64,000 nt of DNA. It comes from Qipengyuania seohaensis (GTDB taxonomy: Bacteria > Pseudomonadota > Alphaproteobacteria > Sphingomonadales > Sphingomonadaceae). The notes under the pieces are model-generated. The model saw only the letters and a program-made list of their open reading frames with translations. It was not told the origin of the DNA and did not search any database. The position numbers were made by a program, and so were the translations under genes. Below are positions 25,108 through 34,401 of the stretch, piece after piece. Where the stretch lies: contig NZ_CP024920.1 of the NCBI RefSeq assembly GCF_002795865.1, positions 868,001 to 932,000 on the forward strand, read 5' to 3'. Within the stretch, counting starts at the first letter, position 1. Every line of letters begins with the position of its first letter.

Positions 25108-25842
25108 ATGACCGACGCCGAACTGGCAGCCCACCTCGCCGAATACGCAGGAAAGATCCTGCTGGAAGTGCGCGCGAGCGGCATGTTCGAAGGCAAGGCG
25201 CTGGGCAATGCGGGCGACGAGACCGCGAACCAGTTCCTGTGCCACGCTTTGCGCCACCAGCGCCCCGACGACGGCCTTTTGTCCGAAGAAAGCAAGGACA
25301 CCAGCGAACGCCTTTCCAAACAGCGCGTCTGGATCGTCGACCCGGTGGATGGCACACGCGAATATGGAGAGGAGCGTAGCGACTGGGCCGTCCATATCGC
25401 GCTTTGCGTGGACGGCAGGCCTGAAGTGGGCGCGGTCGCCCTGCCCGGCCTTGGCAAGGTACTCTGCACAGTGGAACCGGGCGAACTGCCCGAAATGGCC
25501 GCAAAACCCCGCATGGTCGTCAGCCGCACGCGCCCCGCCGCGGAGGCAGTTGCCGTCGCAGACGCCATCGGCGCGGAACTCGTGCCGATGGGGTCTGCCG
25601 GAGCCAAGGCGATGGCCGTCGTGCGCGGTGAAGCGGAAATCTATCTTCACACCGGCGGCCAGTACGAATGGGATAGCGCAGCACCTGTCGCGGTCGCCCT
25701 CGCCCATGGCCTCCACGCCAGCCGGATCGACGGCAGTCCGCTCGTCTACAACCAGGCGGACACCTACATGCCCGACCTGCTCATCTGCCGTCAGGAATAT
25801 GCCGACGCCGTGCTATCCGAAGTGGCGAAGCTTTCTTCCTAG
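25108..25842 (+). CDS. cysQ: 3'(2'),5'-bisphosphate nucleotidase CysQ-like (IMPase superfamily)
   Basis: A 244-residue Mg-dependent, Li-sensitive-type phosphatase. The metal site shows LLSEESKD and WIVDPVDGTREY, and the C-terminal QYEWDSAAPVAVAL is typical of CysQ. It would hydrolyse PAP or PAPS in sulfate assimilation; an inositol-phosphatase role is possible. The ATG at 25108 follows the family start MTDAELAAHLAEYAGK. Its stop overlaps the end of the convergent lyase gene by four bases. Confidence 0.85.
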   Translation: MTDAELAAHLAEYAGKILLEVRASGMFEGKALGNAGDETANQFLCHALRHQRPDDGLLSEESKDTSERLSKQRVWIVDPVDGTREYGEERSDWAVHIALCVDGRPEVGAVALPGLGKVLCTVEPGELPEMAAKPRMVVSRTRPAAEAVAVADAIGAELVPMGSAGAKAMAVVRGEAEIYLHTGGQYEWDSAAPVAVALAHGLHASRIDGSPLVYNQADTYMPDLLICRQEYADAVLSEVAKLSS

Positions 25843-26732
25843 CCTTCGATTTGCGCCAGCAACTGGCGCGCGCGGGAGAGATGCGGGCGATCCAGCATCT
25901 TGCCGTTATGGCCGATGGTCCCTGCCCCCGGGTTCGCTTCGAATAGCGCCACGATTTCGCGCGCCTCGGCGATTTCGTCTGCGCCGGGCGAAAACGCCTC
26001 GTTGATCACCGGCACCTGTGCCGGGTGAATCGCCAGCATCCCGCGATAGCCGTCGCGGCGCACTTTCTGCGCGCGGTCCTTCAGACCTTCGAGGTTGCGG
26101 AAATTCCCGTCGATCGTCTCGATGGCCGGAATCCCGGCCGCCGCAGCGCCGAGCAACGTGAGACTGCGCGCGAGTTCGTAGGTAAAAGTATAGGCGCCGT
26201 CCTCGCCCAAGTTAGACATGGCACCGATGGAATCGGCGAGGTCCTCTGCGCCCCAGGTCATCGCAGCGAGCCGCGGGGCACCGGCATAATCACCTGTCGT
26301 GAACATGGCGGCGGCAACTTCGGTGACCAAGGCAATCACAGGCGTCGAGCCCGGCGTAATACCCAGCTCCATTTCCAGCGGGGTCAGGAGCGCATCAAGT
26401 GCTTCCACATCGTGCCGACCACGCGATTTGGGCAGCATGATCCCACCCGGCCTGCCCGGCAGGATTGCGGCGATATCGTCTGCCGTGTGCGGTCCGTCGA
26501 GCGGATTGATCCGCACCCACAGGCGCGCCCGCTCCGCCTCGCTGCGCGCCAGCAGGAAGGCGCGAATGGCCTCGCGCGCGGCGGGCTTGGCATCTTCGGC
26601 CACGGCGTCCTCGATATCGAAGATGACGATGTCCGCCTCCCCCTCGGCCGCCTTGGCCATCTTGCGCTCGCTATCGCCGGGCGCGAAGAGCCAGGAGCGG
26701 AAGCGGTTGGGAAGCGATGGCTGGATGGTCAC
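25839..26732 (-). CDS. HpcH/HpaI-type CoA ester lyase (citrate lyase beta-like)
   Basis: A 297-residue (beta/alpha)8 enzyme. RSWLFAPGDSERKMAKA, IFDIEDAVAEDAKPAAR, LWVRINPLDGPHT and GIMLPKSRG are diagnostic of the CitE/malyl-CoA lyase group, with Glu and Asp metal ligands in MTWGAEDLADSIGA. It cleaves or forms malyl-CoA- or citramalyl-CoA-type esters. It is not next to the other citrate lyase subunits, which favours a stand-alone CoA lyase. It is separate from the TonB receptor upstream by 30 bases and may share its transcript. Confidence 0.87.
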   Translation of the reverse strand: MTIQPSLPNRFRSWLFAPGDSERKMAKAAEGEADIVIFDIEDAVAEDAKPAAREAIRAFLLARSEAERARLWVRINPLDGPHTADDIAAILPGRPGGIMLPKSRGRHDVEALDALLTPLEMELGITPGSTPVIALVTEVAAAMFTTGDYAGAPRLAAMTWGAEDLADSIGAMSNLGEDGAYTFTYELARSLTLLGAAAAGIPAIETIDGNFRNLEGLKDRAQKVRRDGYRGMLAIHPAQVPVINEAFSPGADEIAEAREIVALFEANPGAGTIGHNGKMLDRPHLSRARQLLAQIEG

Positions 26733-26762
26733 TGGGGCAAACCTCTCTTTTCGATCGTCGTT

Positions 26763-28784
26763 CTAAAGGCCCAGCTTGATGCCGGCCCAGACAGTCCGCG
26801 GCACACCCAGGTCGATGGAGCCACCCTGGTTTCGGGTAACGATTTCCTCGTCGAACAGGTTCTCGCCGCGCAGGACCACGGCAAGGCGCGTGGTCACGGG
26901 AACCTGCGCGTAGACGCCGAAGATCGTCACGGGAGGCAGCACATCGGTCTGCAAGTCGTCTTCGAACTGGTCGCCGGTGTGGCGCAGCGACGCCGCCAGC
27001 AGCCAGTCTTTCGCGGGCCGCCAGCTAAGCGTCGCCCCGCCCGCCCAGCGCGGCGTTTGCGCAGGCCGGTTGCCGTCGAAGTCCGCACCTGCATCGCGTG
27101 CCTCGGCATCGGTATAGGCGAGCGATAGATCGAAGCGCAGCGTGTCGAGGGACAGGCCAGCAGAGACTTCCACCCCGCGCGCCCTGATCTCGTCGATATT
27201 CTGGCGCTGGCGGGTGGTGGCATCGAGCGTGACGTTCGCAATCGCCCCTTCGACCTTGTTATCGAAAACCGTTGCCGACAGTTCCACGCCCTCTGCCGGG
27301 GTCAGGTCGAAGCCTGCCTCGACGCCTTCCAGCCGCTCGTTGCGCAGCGAGGCATTGGCATTGGTCGTGACCGGGAATACGACGAAGGGCCGGTAAAGCT
27401 CGTTCAGCGTGGGCAGACGCAGGCCGGTGTACGCCGCTGCACGCAGGCGCAAGGTATCGGAAGCCCGGAACAGCAGCCCGCCGCGATAGGAATCCTGCCA
27501 TCCGGAGCGATCCTCGAAGAGATCCGAGCGGATAATATTGCCCGAGGCATCACGCGCTTCGTAGAAGCCGTCCGAGATCGCATAGCGGTCTACTCGCGCC
27601 CCGCCCGTTAGCGTGACAGGGCCGAGCAGCCATTCATGCTCCACGAAGAAACCGAGATCGGAATTGGTCCCTCCGGCATTGCGCCGCTCGTTGACCCTGC
27701 CACTGAAAGCGCTGATCGCAGTTTCGAACAATTCCCCGTCGGAGCGGCGATAATCGACGCCCAGTCGCAGGACCTGGTCGTCCTGCACCGGAGGGCGCAC
27801 TTCCAGCTTGCCGCCCAGCCCGGTCGATGGGGTGTTGCGCTGGTCGAGGACCGGCACGAACCGCGTCGAACTGATGACCGTGTTGGTGAAATTGCGCGCC
27901 TGAACATAGGCCAGCGCCTCATATTGCCAGTCACCCCGCCCGACGAGGCGAATACTGGCATCCTGGCCGGAGCTGGAGCTGTCGGCTCCATCGAAACGCA
28001 AGGTGCGGCGGTCGTCATAGACGAGGCCGCGCACCTGCAGCTCTGCATCCTCGCCCGCGGGGATGACCCCGCGAACCTGCGTGGACCAGCTATCGTAAGC
28101 CGATTTAGCGCTGGCATCGACCCGGTCGACCTGCGGCGTGGTAAAGAAGCCCGGACCCCGGTCCCAGCGCGCGGAGATCACCCCGAACCCTTCGGCCAAC
28201 TGCGAAGACGCGTGGAACGCGCTTTCCGTACCGCCGCGATCGTTGACGAGGACCTGGCCTCCGAAGCCATCGAGATCGGTCGCGCCCGCGCTCACCAGTT
28301 CGATTGTCCCGGCAAGCGCGCCCGCGCCGAACGCGCCCGCACCGCCTCCGCGTGTCACCCTGATCTCGCTTAGGCGTTCGGGGGCGATCGCCGTGAAAGG
28401 GATGAAGCCGAAGAAGGGATCGGCCATCGGCACGCCGTCGAGCAACACCAGCGCGCGGCTGCTCGCATTGCCGCCGAGGGCACGCAACGTCGCGCCCTGT
28501 GCGCTGGGGTTGGACGACCGGCTATCGGACCGGCGGAATTGCTGGAAGCCTGCCACCGAGGACAGCACGTCCTCTATCCGTCCCGAGGGCGCCGAGACGA
28601 TCTGTTCGCGCTCGATGGTCTGCGTGTCATAGGCGGGGCTGGCAGGCGTTTCCTCCAGGCCTTCGCCGGTGACGACGATCACCGGTTCCTCGGCATTCTG
28701 CGCGATTACAGGGGATGCGACTGCGGCTGCCGCCGCGAGTAGTCCGGCACGTAGCGGGAGAGAAGCTGGAACGAGCAAATTCAT
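26763..28784 (-). CDS. TonB-dependent receptor (BtuB/CirA-type)
   Basis: A 673-residue outer membrane receptor: signal peptide ending SPVIAQ, TonB-box-like EEPVIVVTGEGLEE, plug with GRIEDVLSSVAGFQQFRRSD and RALVLLDGVPMADPF, then a barrel ending VWAGIKLGL. It is much smaller than the receptor at 15237 and belongs to the vitamin B12/siderophore-like class. The substrate is unknown: neither a cobalamin riboswitch nor Fur-type gene neighbours are seen. The ATG at 28784 gives the clean signal peptide. The neighbours are a CoA lyase and an MFS exporter. Confidence 0.9.
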   Translation of the reverse strand: MNLLVPASLPLRAGLLAAAAAVASPVIAQNAEEPVIVVTGEGLEETPASPAYDTQTIEREQIVSAPSGRIEDVLSSVAGFQQFRRSDSRSSNPSAQGATLRALGGNASSRALVLLDGVPMADPFFGFIPFTAIAPERLSEIRVTRGGGAGAFGAGALAGTIELVSAGATDLDGFGGQVLVNDRGGTESAFHASSQLAEGFGVISARWDRGPGFFTTPQVDRVDASAKSAYDSWSTQVRGVIPAGEDAELQVRGLVYDDRRTLRFDGADSSSSGQDASIRLVGRGDWQYEALAYVQARNFTNTVISSTRFVPVLDQRNTPSTGLGGKLEVRPPVQDDQVLRLGVDYRRSDGELFETAISAFSGRVNERRNAGGTNSDLGFFVEHEWLLGPVTLTGGARVDRYAISDGFYEARDASGNIIRSDLFEDRSGWQDSYRGGLLFRASDTLRLRAAAYTGLRLPTLNELYRPFVVFPVTTNANASLRNERLEGVEAGFDLTPAEGVELSATVFDNKVEGAIANVTLDATTRQRQNIDEIRARGVEVSAGLSLDTLRFDLSLAYTDAEARDAGADFDGNRPAQTPRWAGGATLSWRPAKDWLLAASLRHTGDQFEDDLQTDVLPPVTIFGVYAQVPVTTRLAVVLRGENLFDEEIVTRNQGGSIDLGVPRTVWAGIKLGL

Positions 28785-28830
28785 CGGCGGTGCTTTCGGG
28801 GACCCTCGCCAGCCGGTCAAGCCAATGTCC

Positions 28831-30072
28831 TCAGTCTTCTTCGGATTCGAGCACGGCAGCCATCGGGGATGTGCGCGGCAGGCTCTGGAAAGGCTGCTGG
28901 TCGTCGGCTGCCACAGGGGGAGATGCGGCCATACGCCACAGGCCGAACAGGCCGCCAAGTAGCGCCATGGTGCCGATCGCGAAGAACAGGCCCGCCGGTC
29001 CGGCAAGGCTCATCGCGGTCGAGCCGATCAGCGGTCCTGCAACCGCGCCTGCCGAATAGGTGAGCACGAGCCCGCTGCTCGCCCCGATCCGCTCGTCTTC
29101 CTCGAGGTGGTCGTTCGTATGCGCGACGCACAAGGGATAGAGCGCGAAGGCAAAGCCGCCGAACATCGCGCCGAGCACGATGGTCCCTTCGCTGGGCAAG
29201 TCGAGCAGGGCCATTGCTGCGCAGGTGGCGGCCGCGATCAGGCTGCACCACACGATCACCTTGCGCCGGTCGAAGCGGTCGGACAGCAATCCGAGCGGGT
29301 ATTGCAGCAGCACGCCGCCCGCGATCACGCTGAAGGTGAAGAAGGCGACCTGCGAGAGGTCCATCCCGATCCGCTGCACGTAAACCGCACCCATGGCGTA
29401 AAATGCGCCCAGCATGGCGCCGGTCGTCAGCGTGCCGACGATGCCGAGCGGCGATGCGGTATACAGTCGCTTCAGCGAGAACGGCACGGTGCGTTCGATG
29501 TGCGGCTGCTCCATCCGGGTCAGCAGGACCGGCAAAAGCGCAAGGGACAGTAGCACCGCCGATATCATGAAGGGCAGGTCCGGCGAATTATCACCCAGGT
29601 TCAGCAGAAACTGGCCCCCGGCCTGCCCACAATAAAGGGCAATCATATAGGCTGCGAGGATCGTGCTGCGGTTGTGGGGCTGGGCCTGCTTGTTGAGCCA
29701 GCTTTCGAGGCACACGAACACGCCAGCCATGGCAAAGCCATCCACCAACCTCAGCGCGATCCACAGATAGGGGAAATCGATGATCGCATAGGTCAGGCTG
29801 CTTGCAGAAAACACGGTCACGAATGCGGCAAAGGCGCGGATGTGACCTATCCGGGCAATCAGGGCTTCCACCTTCAGCGATCCCCAGGTCAGCCCTGCGA
29901 AATAGCCCGTTCCGACGATCCCGATCAGCAGCGCCGCAGCGCCCGCTTCTTCCAGCCGTATCGCGATAAGGGTCGAGAGGAAACCGCTTCCCGCCATCAG
30001 GATGAAGATGGCGAACAGGAGGGACCGGATCGGAAGGGCCGAAGACAACATCGAATCGCCCCTAACACTCAT
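28831..30072 (-). CDS. MFS transporter, YcaD/YfkF-like
   Basis: A 413-residue protein with 12 membrane segments; LGLLSDRFDRRKVI is the MFS loop motif, and LVDGFAMAGVFVCLESWLN is characteristic of the YcaD group (unknown or drug efflux substrates). Its C-terminal 40 residues are acidic and polar. The start could be 30072 (MSVRGDSM) or 30051. It is 46 bases upstream of the TonB receptor gene on the same strand, so may be co-transcribed. Confidence 0.87.
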   Translation of the reverse strand: MSVRGDSMLSSALPIRSLLFAIFILMAGSGFLSTLIAIRLEEAGAAALLIGIVGTGYFAGLTWGSLKVEALIARIGHIRAFAAFVTVFSASSLTYAIIDFPYLWIALRLVDGFAMAGVFVCLESWLNKQAQPHNRSTILAAYMIALYCGQAGGQFLLNLGDNSPDLPFMISAVLLSLALLPVLLTRMEQPHIERTVPFSLKRLYTASPLGIVGTLTTGAMLGAFYAMGAVYVQRIGMDLSQVAFFTFSVIAGGVLLQYPLGLLSDRFDRRKVIVWCSLIAAATCAAMALLDLPSEGTIVLGAMFGGFAFALYPLCVAHTNDHLEEDERIGASSGLVLTYSAGAVAGPLIGSTAMSLAGPAGLFFAIGTMALLGGLFGLWRMAASPPVAADDQQPFQSLPRTSPMAAVLESEED

Positions 30073-30119
30073 GGCACACGCTTCAAGGTGCTGCGGAAAT
30101 CGCAGGTGCGGACTTAGCA

Positions 30120-30158
30120 TAAAAAACGCGGCCCTGCGGGACATCCCGCAAGGCCGCG
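30120..30158 (-). terminator. Terminator of ompW
   Basis: On the minus strand CGCGGCC-TTGCGGG pairs with CCCGCAGGGCCGCG around a short loop and runs into TTTTTT at 30126-30121. It follows the ompW stop by about 40 bases. Confidence 0.88.
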
Positions 30159-30198
30159 CAAGGCGGGCCGGCTGGCGTGCTAGAGCCGGCCAATCCGT

Positions 30199-30873
30199 CT
30201 AAAAGCGGTAGGCGACACCCGCGCTCAGCACCCAGGGGTCGAGATCGTGATCGGTCTGGATCGCCAACGTGTCGCCCGCGTACCAGCTCGCCGTGGTGCC
30301 CACGAAATAACGCTTCGCATCGACGCTGAAGGCAAGGCCGGTGTCATTGACCGGAACATCGAAACCGGCCTGCAAGACAAAGCCGAATTCGTCCGACAGA
30401 TCGGTCTTGGTCACACCCAGCGGCAGGGTCGCTTCGCCGGGGTCCACGTCCACCCAGAGGAAATACGTGGCGCCCGCGCCGACATACGGTTTCGCACCGC
30501 CGAGGTCGAAGTGGTATTTCGCCGTGACGGTTGCCGGAATCAGCTTGGCATCGGACACCAGTTCGGCACCCGTCAGCCCCGAGACCGCGTCGACGTCGTG
30601 CTGCGTCATGCAGCAGATCGTCTCCAGCGAGAAAGTGGGCGAGACGAAATATTCGATCGCCAGCGTCGGCACGACATTGTCGTTGGCCTCGGTCTGGGTT
30701 CCGGCAGGCAGGCCGACGATATCGGTCTTCACCTCGGTGATCTTGCCATCGGGAAGCACGGCCGTGCCCAGCAGCTTCACCTGGATGGCGCCCTTGGCGT
30801 CCTGTGCCTGCGCCTGTGCGGGGATGGCAAGCATCGCGAGCCCGGCGACGGTTCCGGCAAGCAGTTTCTTCAT
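30199..30873 (-). CDS. ompW: OmpW family outer membrane protein
   Basis: A 224-residue eight-stranded barrel: signal peptide ending PAQAQA, then the OmpW marks VVPTLAIEYFVSPTFSLE, VTAKYHFDLGGAKPYVGAGATYF and the terminal WVLSAGVAYRF. OmpW forms a narrow hydrophobic channel and in many proteobacteria is induced under low oxygen through FNR. A perfect FNR box sits about 100 bases upstream, between it and the divergent fnr gene, which fits that pattern. Ends in Phe, and a terminator follows. Confidence 0.92.
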   Translation of the reverse strand: MKKLLAGTVAGLAMLAIPAQAQAQDAKGAIQVKLLGTAVLPDGKITEVKTDIVGLPAGTQTEANDNVVPTLAIEYFVSPTFSLETICCMTQHDVDAVSGLTGAELVSDAKLIPATVTAKYHFDLGGAKPYVGAGATYFLWVDVDPGEATLPLGVTKTDLSDEFGFVLQAGFDVPVNDTGLAFSVDAKRYFVGTTASWYAGDTLAIQTDHDLDPWVLSAGVAYRF

Positions 30874-30968
30874 TTTGCATTCCTTGGCGCGAGGCAGCGG
30901 CCACCCCATGCGGCCCAGGTTGTTGCATCGCGTGCCAAGGCAACTGCACCACTTTTCCATGGCGCTCC

Positions 30969-30982
30969 TTGATCTGGATCAA
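30969..30982. promoter_or_regulatory. FNR box between ompW and fnr
   Basis: TTGATCTGGATCAA is a perfect match to the FNR/Anr consensus TTGAT-N4-ATCAA. It is 96 bases before the ompW start and 35 bases before the fnr start. The nearness to fnr suggests autoregulation. Confidence 0.85.
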
Positions 30983-31016
30983 TGAGATACGCTTTTTGCC
31001 GCGCGATAGGGCGTGC

Positions 31017-31718
31017 ATGCACACTTGCACCGACGCCTTCGATTGCTTCGTCAGCCGCGTTCTGCCCAAGCGCACAGGACCCGAAACCGTGCGCCTGTTC
31101 CGCACGCTGGGTTCGCACGTTCACCTCAAACCGGACCGGCAGCTCCAATATCCCGACGACGAGCCGACCCTCGTCTTCCTGTGCGACGGCGCAACCAAGC
31201 TCGTCGCCCACGCGTCTGACCACCGCGAACAGGTGCTTGCGTTCCACTTTACCGGCGACCTGCTGACGCTGCCGGCGCACGGCGCGCACAGCTACACGCT
31301 CGAAGCACTGGTCGATTGCGACCTGATGACCTTCCCCTACGCACAATTCCTGCAGGCTGCCGAGAAGCACCAGCAGGTCCTCACGCAATTGCTGGAGCGC
31401 AGCACCGTCTCGCTGCAGCGCAGCCGCGAAAAGACGCTGACCCTCGGGCGCAAGTCGGCGCTCGAACGCGTGTCCAGCTTCCTGCTCTCCATGGCAGAGC
31501 GGATCGGACGCAGAGACGGGTCGGAAGTGAAGCTGGAACTGCCCATGTCGCGAAGGGATATCGCCGACAGTCTCGGCCTCACCATCGAGACCGTCAGCCG
31601 CCAGTTCACCCTGCTGCGCGACCAGGGGCTGATCCGGACGCAGGGCCGCTCCGGAGTGACGCTGCTTCGCGTCGACGAACTCGATCGCCGCGCAGGCCAC
31701 CTCAGGGTCGCGGCGTGA
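31017..31718 (+). CDS. fnr: Crp/Fnr family oxygen-responsive regulator
   Basis: A 233-residue CRP-fold regulator: cyclic-nucleotide-like domain (about 20-125), dimer helix and winged HTH MSRRDIADSLGLTIETVSRQ. The recognition helix E-x-x-S-R matches FNR and fits TTGAT sites. With the ATG start the Cys residues are C4, C10, C56 and C101 (aligned with E. coli Cys122). An AGGG sequence lies five bases before ATG 31017. A TTG start at 30996 would add a third N-terminal Cys. It sits between FNR boxes and next to ccoNOQP, so it probably controls the oxidase and itself. Confidence 0.9.
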   Translation: MHTCTDAFDCFVSRVLPKRTGPETVRLFRTLGSHVHLKPDRQLQYPDDEPTLVFLCDGATKLVAHASDHREQVLAFHFTGDLLTLPAHGAHSYTLEALVDCDLMTFPYAQFLQAAEKHQQVLTQLLERSTVSLQRSREKTLTLGRKSALERVSSFLLSMAERIGRRDGSEVKLELPMSRRDIADSLGLTIETVSRQFTLLRDQGLIRTQGRSGVTLLRVDELDRRAGHLRVAA

Positions 31719-31732
31719 AAAATCCATCAAAT

Positions 31733-31746
31733 TTGATCCACATCAA
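31733..31746 (+). promoter_or_regulatory. FNR box of the ccoNOQP operon
   Basis: TTGATCCACATCAA is a second perfect TTGAT-N4-ATCAA match, 53 bases before the ccoN ATG. It supports microaerobic activation of the oxidase operon by the adjacent Fnr. Confidence 0.88.
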
Positions 31747-31798
31747 TGCCGGATCCCGGTGGCCGCGTTAGGCGCGCAGGGATTGCACGGGAGGTAAT

Positions 31799-33475
31799 AT
31801 GCAAGCGGAAACCGCATTAGGCCGCACAATGCTGTGGTTTGTCCTGTTCCTGGTCTCCATCGTGGTTGTCGCCACGGCGGCCGACGGGGGCTTTGCCGCA
31901 CACGCGGTAATCGTGGCGCTGGTGTGCTTCGTCCTGATGTGGATGAGCGCGTCGCGATACGATCCGGCGAGCAAGCTCAACAGCTTCTTCAAGATGCCCG
32001 ATACGCCGTCGAAATATGACGACGACCCCATCCGCTGGGGCGTGCTGGCGACGATGTTCTGGGGCATTGCGGGCCTTGCCGCGGGCCTCTTCATCGCCTT
32101 GCAGCTGGCCTTCCCGCAGCTCAATTTCGAACCCTATTTCAATTTCGGCCGGGTTCGCCCCCTCCACACCAGTGCAGTGATTTTCGCATTCGGCGGCAAT
32201 GCCCTGATCGCGACGAGCTTCTACGTCGTGCAGCGCACCTGCCGCGCGCAGCTGGCCTTTCCCGGCCTCGCCCGCTTCGTGTTCTGGGGCTACCAGCTGT
32301 TCATCGTTCTGGCCGCGACGGGTTACCTGCTCGGCGTCACGCAATCGCGCGAATATGCAGAGCCCGAATGGTACGTCGACCTGTGGCTGACGATCGTGTG
32401 GGTGGCCTATTTCATCGTCTTCGTCGGCACCATCGTTCGCCGCCGCGAACCGCATATCTACGTCGCGAACTGGTTCTACCTCGCCTTCATCGTGACCGTT
32501 GCGATGCTCCACATCGTCAACAACCTTGCCATGCCGGTGAGCTTGCTCGGCGCGAAGAGCTACAGCGCCTTTGCCGGGGTGCAGGATGCGCTGACGCAGT
32601 GGTGGTACGGCCATAACGCGGTCGGGTTCTTCCTGACGGCGGGCTTCCTGGCGATGATGTACTACTTCGTGCCGAAGCAGGCCGAACGCCCGGTCTACAG
32701 CTACCGGCTGTCGATCATCCATTTCTGGTCGCTGATCTTCCTCTACATCTGGGCGGGTCCGCACCACTTGCACTATACCGCGCTGCCCGACTGGGCGCAG
32801 ACGCTGGGCATGGTGTTCTCGATCATGCTGTGGATGCCCAGCTGGGGCGGCATGATCAACGGCCTGATGACCCTCAACGGGGCATGGGACAAGATCCGCA
32901 CCGACCCGATCATTCGCATGATGGTCATGGCGCTCGCCTTTTACGGGATGAGCACGTTCGAAGGCCCGATGCTCTCGATCAAGAGCGTGAACAGCCTGTC
33001 GCACTATACCGACTGGACCATCGGCCACGTCCATTCCGGCGCGCTGGGATGGAACGGCATGATCACCTTCGCCTGTGTCTACTTCCTCGTGCCGCGCCTG
33101 TGGGGCCGCGAGCGGATGTATTCGCTGCGGATGATCAACTGGCACTTCTGGCTCGCGACGCTGGGCATCGTTTTCTACGCTGCCACCATGTGGGTCGCCG
33201 GGATCCAGCAAGGCCTGATGTGGCGTGAATACGGTCCCGACGGATATCTCGTGTGGTCCTTCGCAGACAGCGTCGCCGCGATGTTCCCGATGTATGTGCT
33301 GCGCGCCTTCGGCGGCCTGCTGTACCTCTCGGGCGCCCTCGTGATGACCTACAACATCTGGATGACGCTGGCCGGGAAGCTGCGCGACGAAGCTCCGATG
33401 CGCGACGCCGCCTACGACGCGGAGAAAGACCGTCCGATCGTCGACACCCCCACCAGCGCCGTTCCGGCCGAATAA
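31799..33475 (+). CDS. ccoN: cbb3-type cytochrome c oxidase subunit I
   Basis: A 558-residue catalytic subunit with 12 or more membrane segments. Heme and CuB His ligands appear in [39 protein letters not shown] and [15 protein letters not shown]. It reduces O2 to water with high affinity at the inner membrane. The start has GGAGG five bases upstream. It is first in the operon after the FNR box; ccoO follows after 12 bases. Confidence 0.97.
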   Translation: MQAETALGRTMLWFVLFLVSIVVVATAADGGFAAHAVIVALVCFVLMWMSASRYDPASKLNSFFKMPDTPSKYDDDPIRWGVLATMFWGIAGLAAGLFIALQLAFPQLNFEPYFNFGRVRPLHTSAVIFAFGGNALIATSFYVVQRTCRAQLAFPGLARFVFWGYQLFIVLAATGYLLGVTQSREYAEPEWYVDLWLTIVWVAYFIVFVGTIVRRREPHIYVANWFYLAFIVTVAMLHIVNNLAMPVSLLGAKSYSAFAGVQDALTQWWYGHNAVGFFLTAGFLAMMYYFVPKQAERPVYSYRLSIIHFWSLIFLYIWAGPHHLHYTALPDWAQTLGMVFSIMLWMPSWGGMINGLMTLNGAWDKIRTDPIIRMMVMALAFYGMSTFEGPMLSIKSVNSLSHYTDWTIGHVHSGALGWNGMITFACVYFLVPRLWGRERMYSLRMINWHFWLATLGIVFYAATMWVAGIQQGLMWREYGPDGYLVWSFADSVAAMFPMYVLRAFGGLLYLSGALVMTYNIWMTLAGKLRDEAPMRDAAYDAEKDRPIVDTPTSAVPAE

Positions 33476-33487
33476 GGGCTGACTGCC

Positions 33488-34240
33488 ATGAGCATGACCG
33501 AACGCCACAAGAAACTAGAACGCAACATCACGCTGCTGGCGGTGTGCACGCTGATCACGGTTGCCATCGGCGGCCTGGTGCAGATCACCCCGCTCTTCTA
33601 CCTCGACAACACGATCGAAAAAGTCGACGGGATGCGGCCCTATACGCCGCTGGAGCAGGCCGGGCGCGACATCTACATCCGCGAAGGCTGTTATGTCTGT
33701 CATAGCCAGATGATCCGCCCCTTCCGCGACGAAGTGGAACGTTACGGTGCATACAGCCTCGCTGCGGAAAGCATGTACGACCACCCCTTCCAGTGGGGCT
33801 CCAAGCGCACGGGGCCAGACCTTGCCCGCGTAGGCGGCCGCTATTCGGACGAGTGGCACGTCCAGCACCTCATCAATCCGCAAGCCGTGGTGCCCGAAAG
33901 CGTCATGCCGCAATACGGTTTCCTCGCCGAAACCGAGCTTGCCGTGGGCGATCCTTCCGCGACCCTCACCGCGCTCAGCCGCGTCGGCGTGCCCTATTCG
34001 CAGGAAGACATCGACAACGCCCTGATGGACCTCTTCCTCCAGGCCGATCCGGATGCGGAAGGCGATTTGGAAGACTTCCAGCGCCGCTACCCCAAGGCGC
34101 AGGTGCGCGATTACGACGGCGATCCCTCGCGCATCACCGAGATGGATGCGCTGGTCGCCTATCTCCAGATGCTGGGCACGCTGGTCGATGTCGACAGCGC
34201 CGCCGCGCAGCAGGAACTCGCGCAGGAGAAGGGCCGATGA
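33488..34240 (+). CDS. ccoO: cbb3-type cytochrome c oxidase subunit II
   Basis: A 250-residue monoheme cytochrome c subunit: one N-terminal anchor (about 13-35), then [16 protein letters not shown] with the CxxCH heme site and [16 protein letters not shown]; an axial Met is in ESVMPQYG. It delivers electrons from CcoP towards CcoN. Its stop overlaps the ccoQ ATG by four bases. Confidence 0.97.
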   Translation: MSMTERHKKLERNITLLAVCTLITVAIGGLVQITPLFYLDNTIEKVDGMRPYTPLEQAGRDIYIREGCYVCHSQMIRPFRDEVERYGAYSLAAESMYDHPFQWGSKRTGPDLARVGGRYSDEWHVQHLINPQAVVPESVMPQYGFLAETELAVGDPSATLTALSRVGVPYSQEDIDNALMDLFLQADPDAEGDLEDFQRRYPKAQVRDYDGDPSRITEMDALVAYLQMLGTLVDVDSAAAQQELAQEKGR

Positions 34241-34401
34241 CCTCCTACGAAAACCTGCGCCACTTCGCCGACAGCTATGCGCTTGTCGTCACCGTAGCGC
34301 TCTTCCTGCTGCTGTGCCTGTGGCCGTTCCGCCCGGGCGCCCGCAAACGCAACGAAGAGGCAGCCAATTCGATCTTTGAAGGAAACGACGATGGCGAATA
34401 A
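34237..34401 (+). CDS. ccoQ: cbb3-type oxidase small subunit CcoQ
   Basis: A 54-residue protein with a single membrane helix ([15 protein letters not shown]) and a polar tail. The ATG overlaps the ccoO stop (ATGA), and the end overlaps the ccoP start by 11 bases. Size, position and topology match CcoQ, which stabilises the oxidase complex. Confidence 0.93.
   Translation: MTSYENLRHFADSYALVVTVALFLLLCLWPFRPGARKRNEEAANSIFEGNDDGE

Noticed and set aside
31817-33508. 563-residue minus-strand frame opposite ccoN
   Set aside because: Antisense to ccoN, extremely His/Glu/Arg-rich with no recognisable fold.
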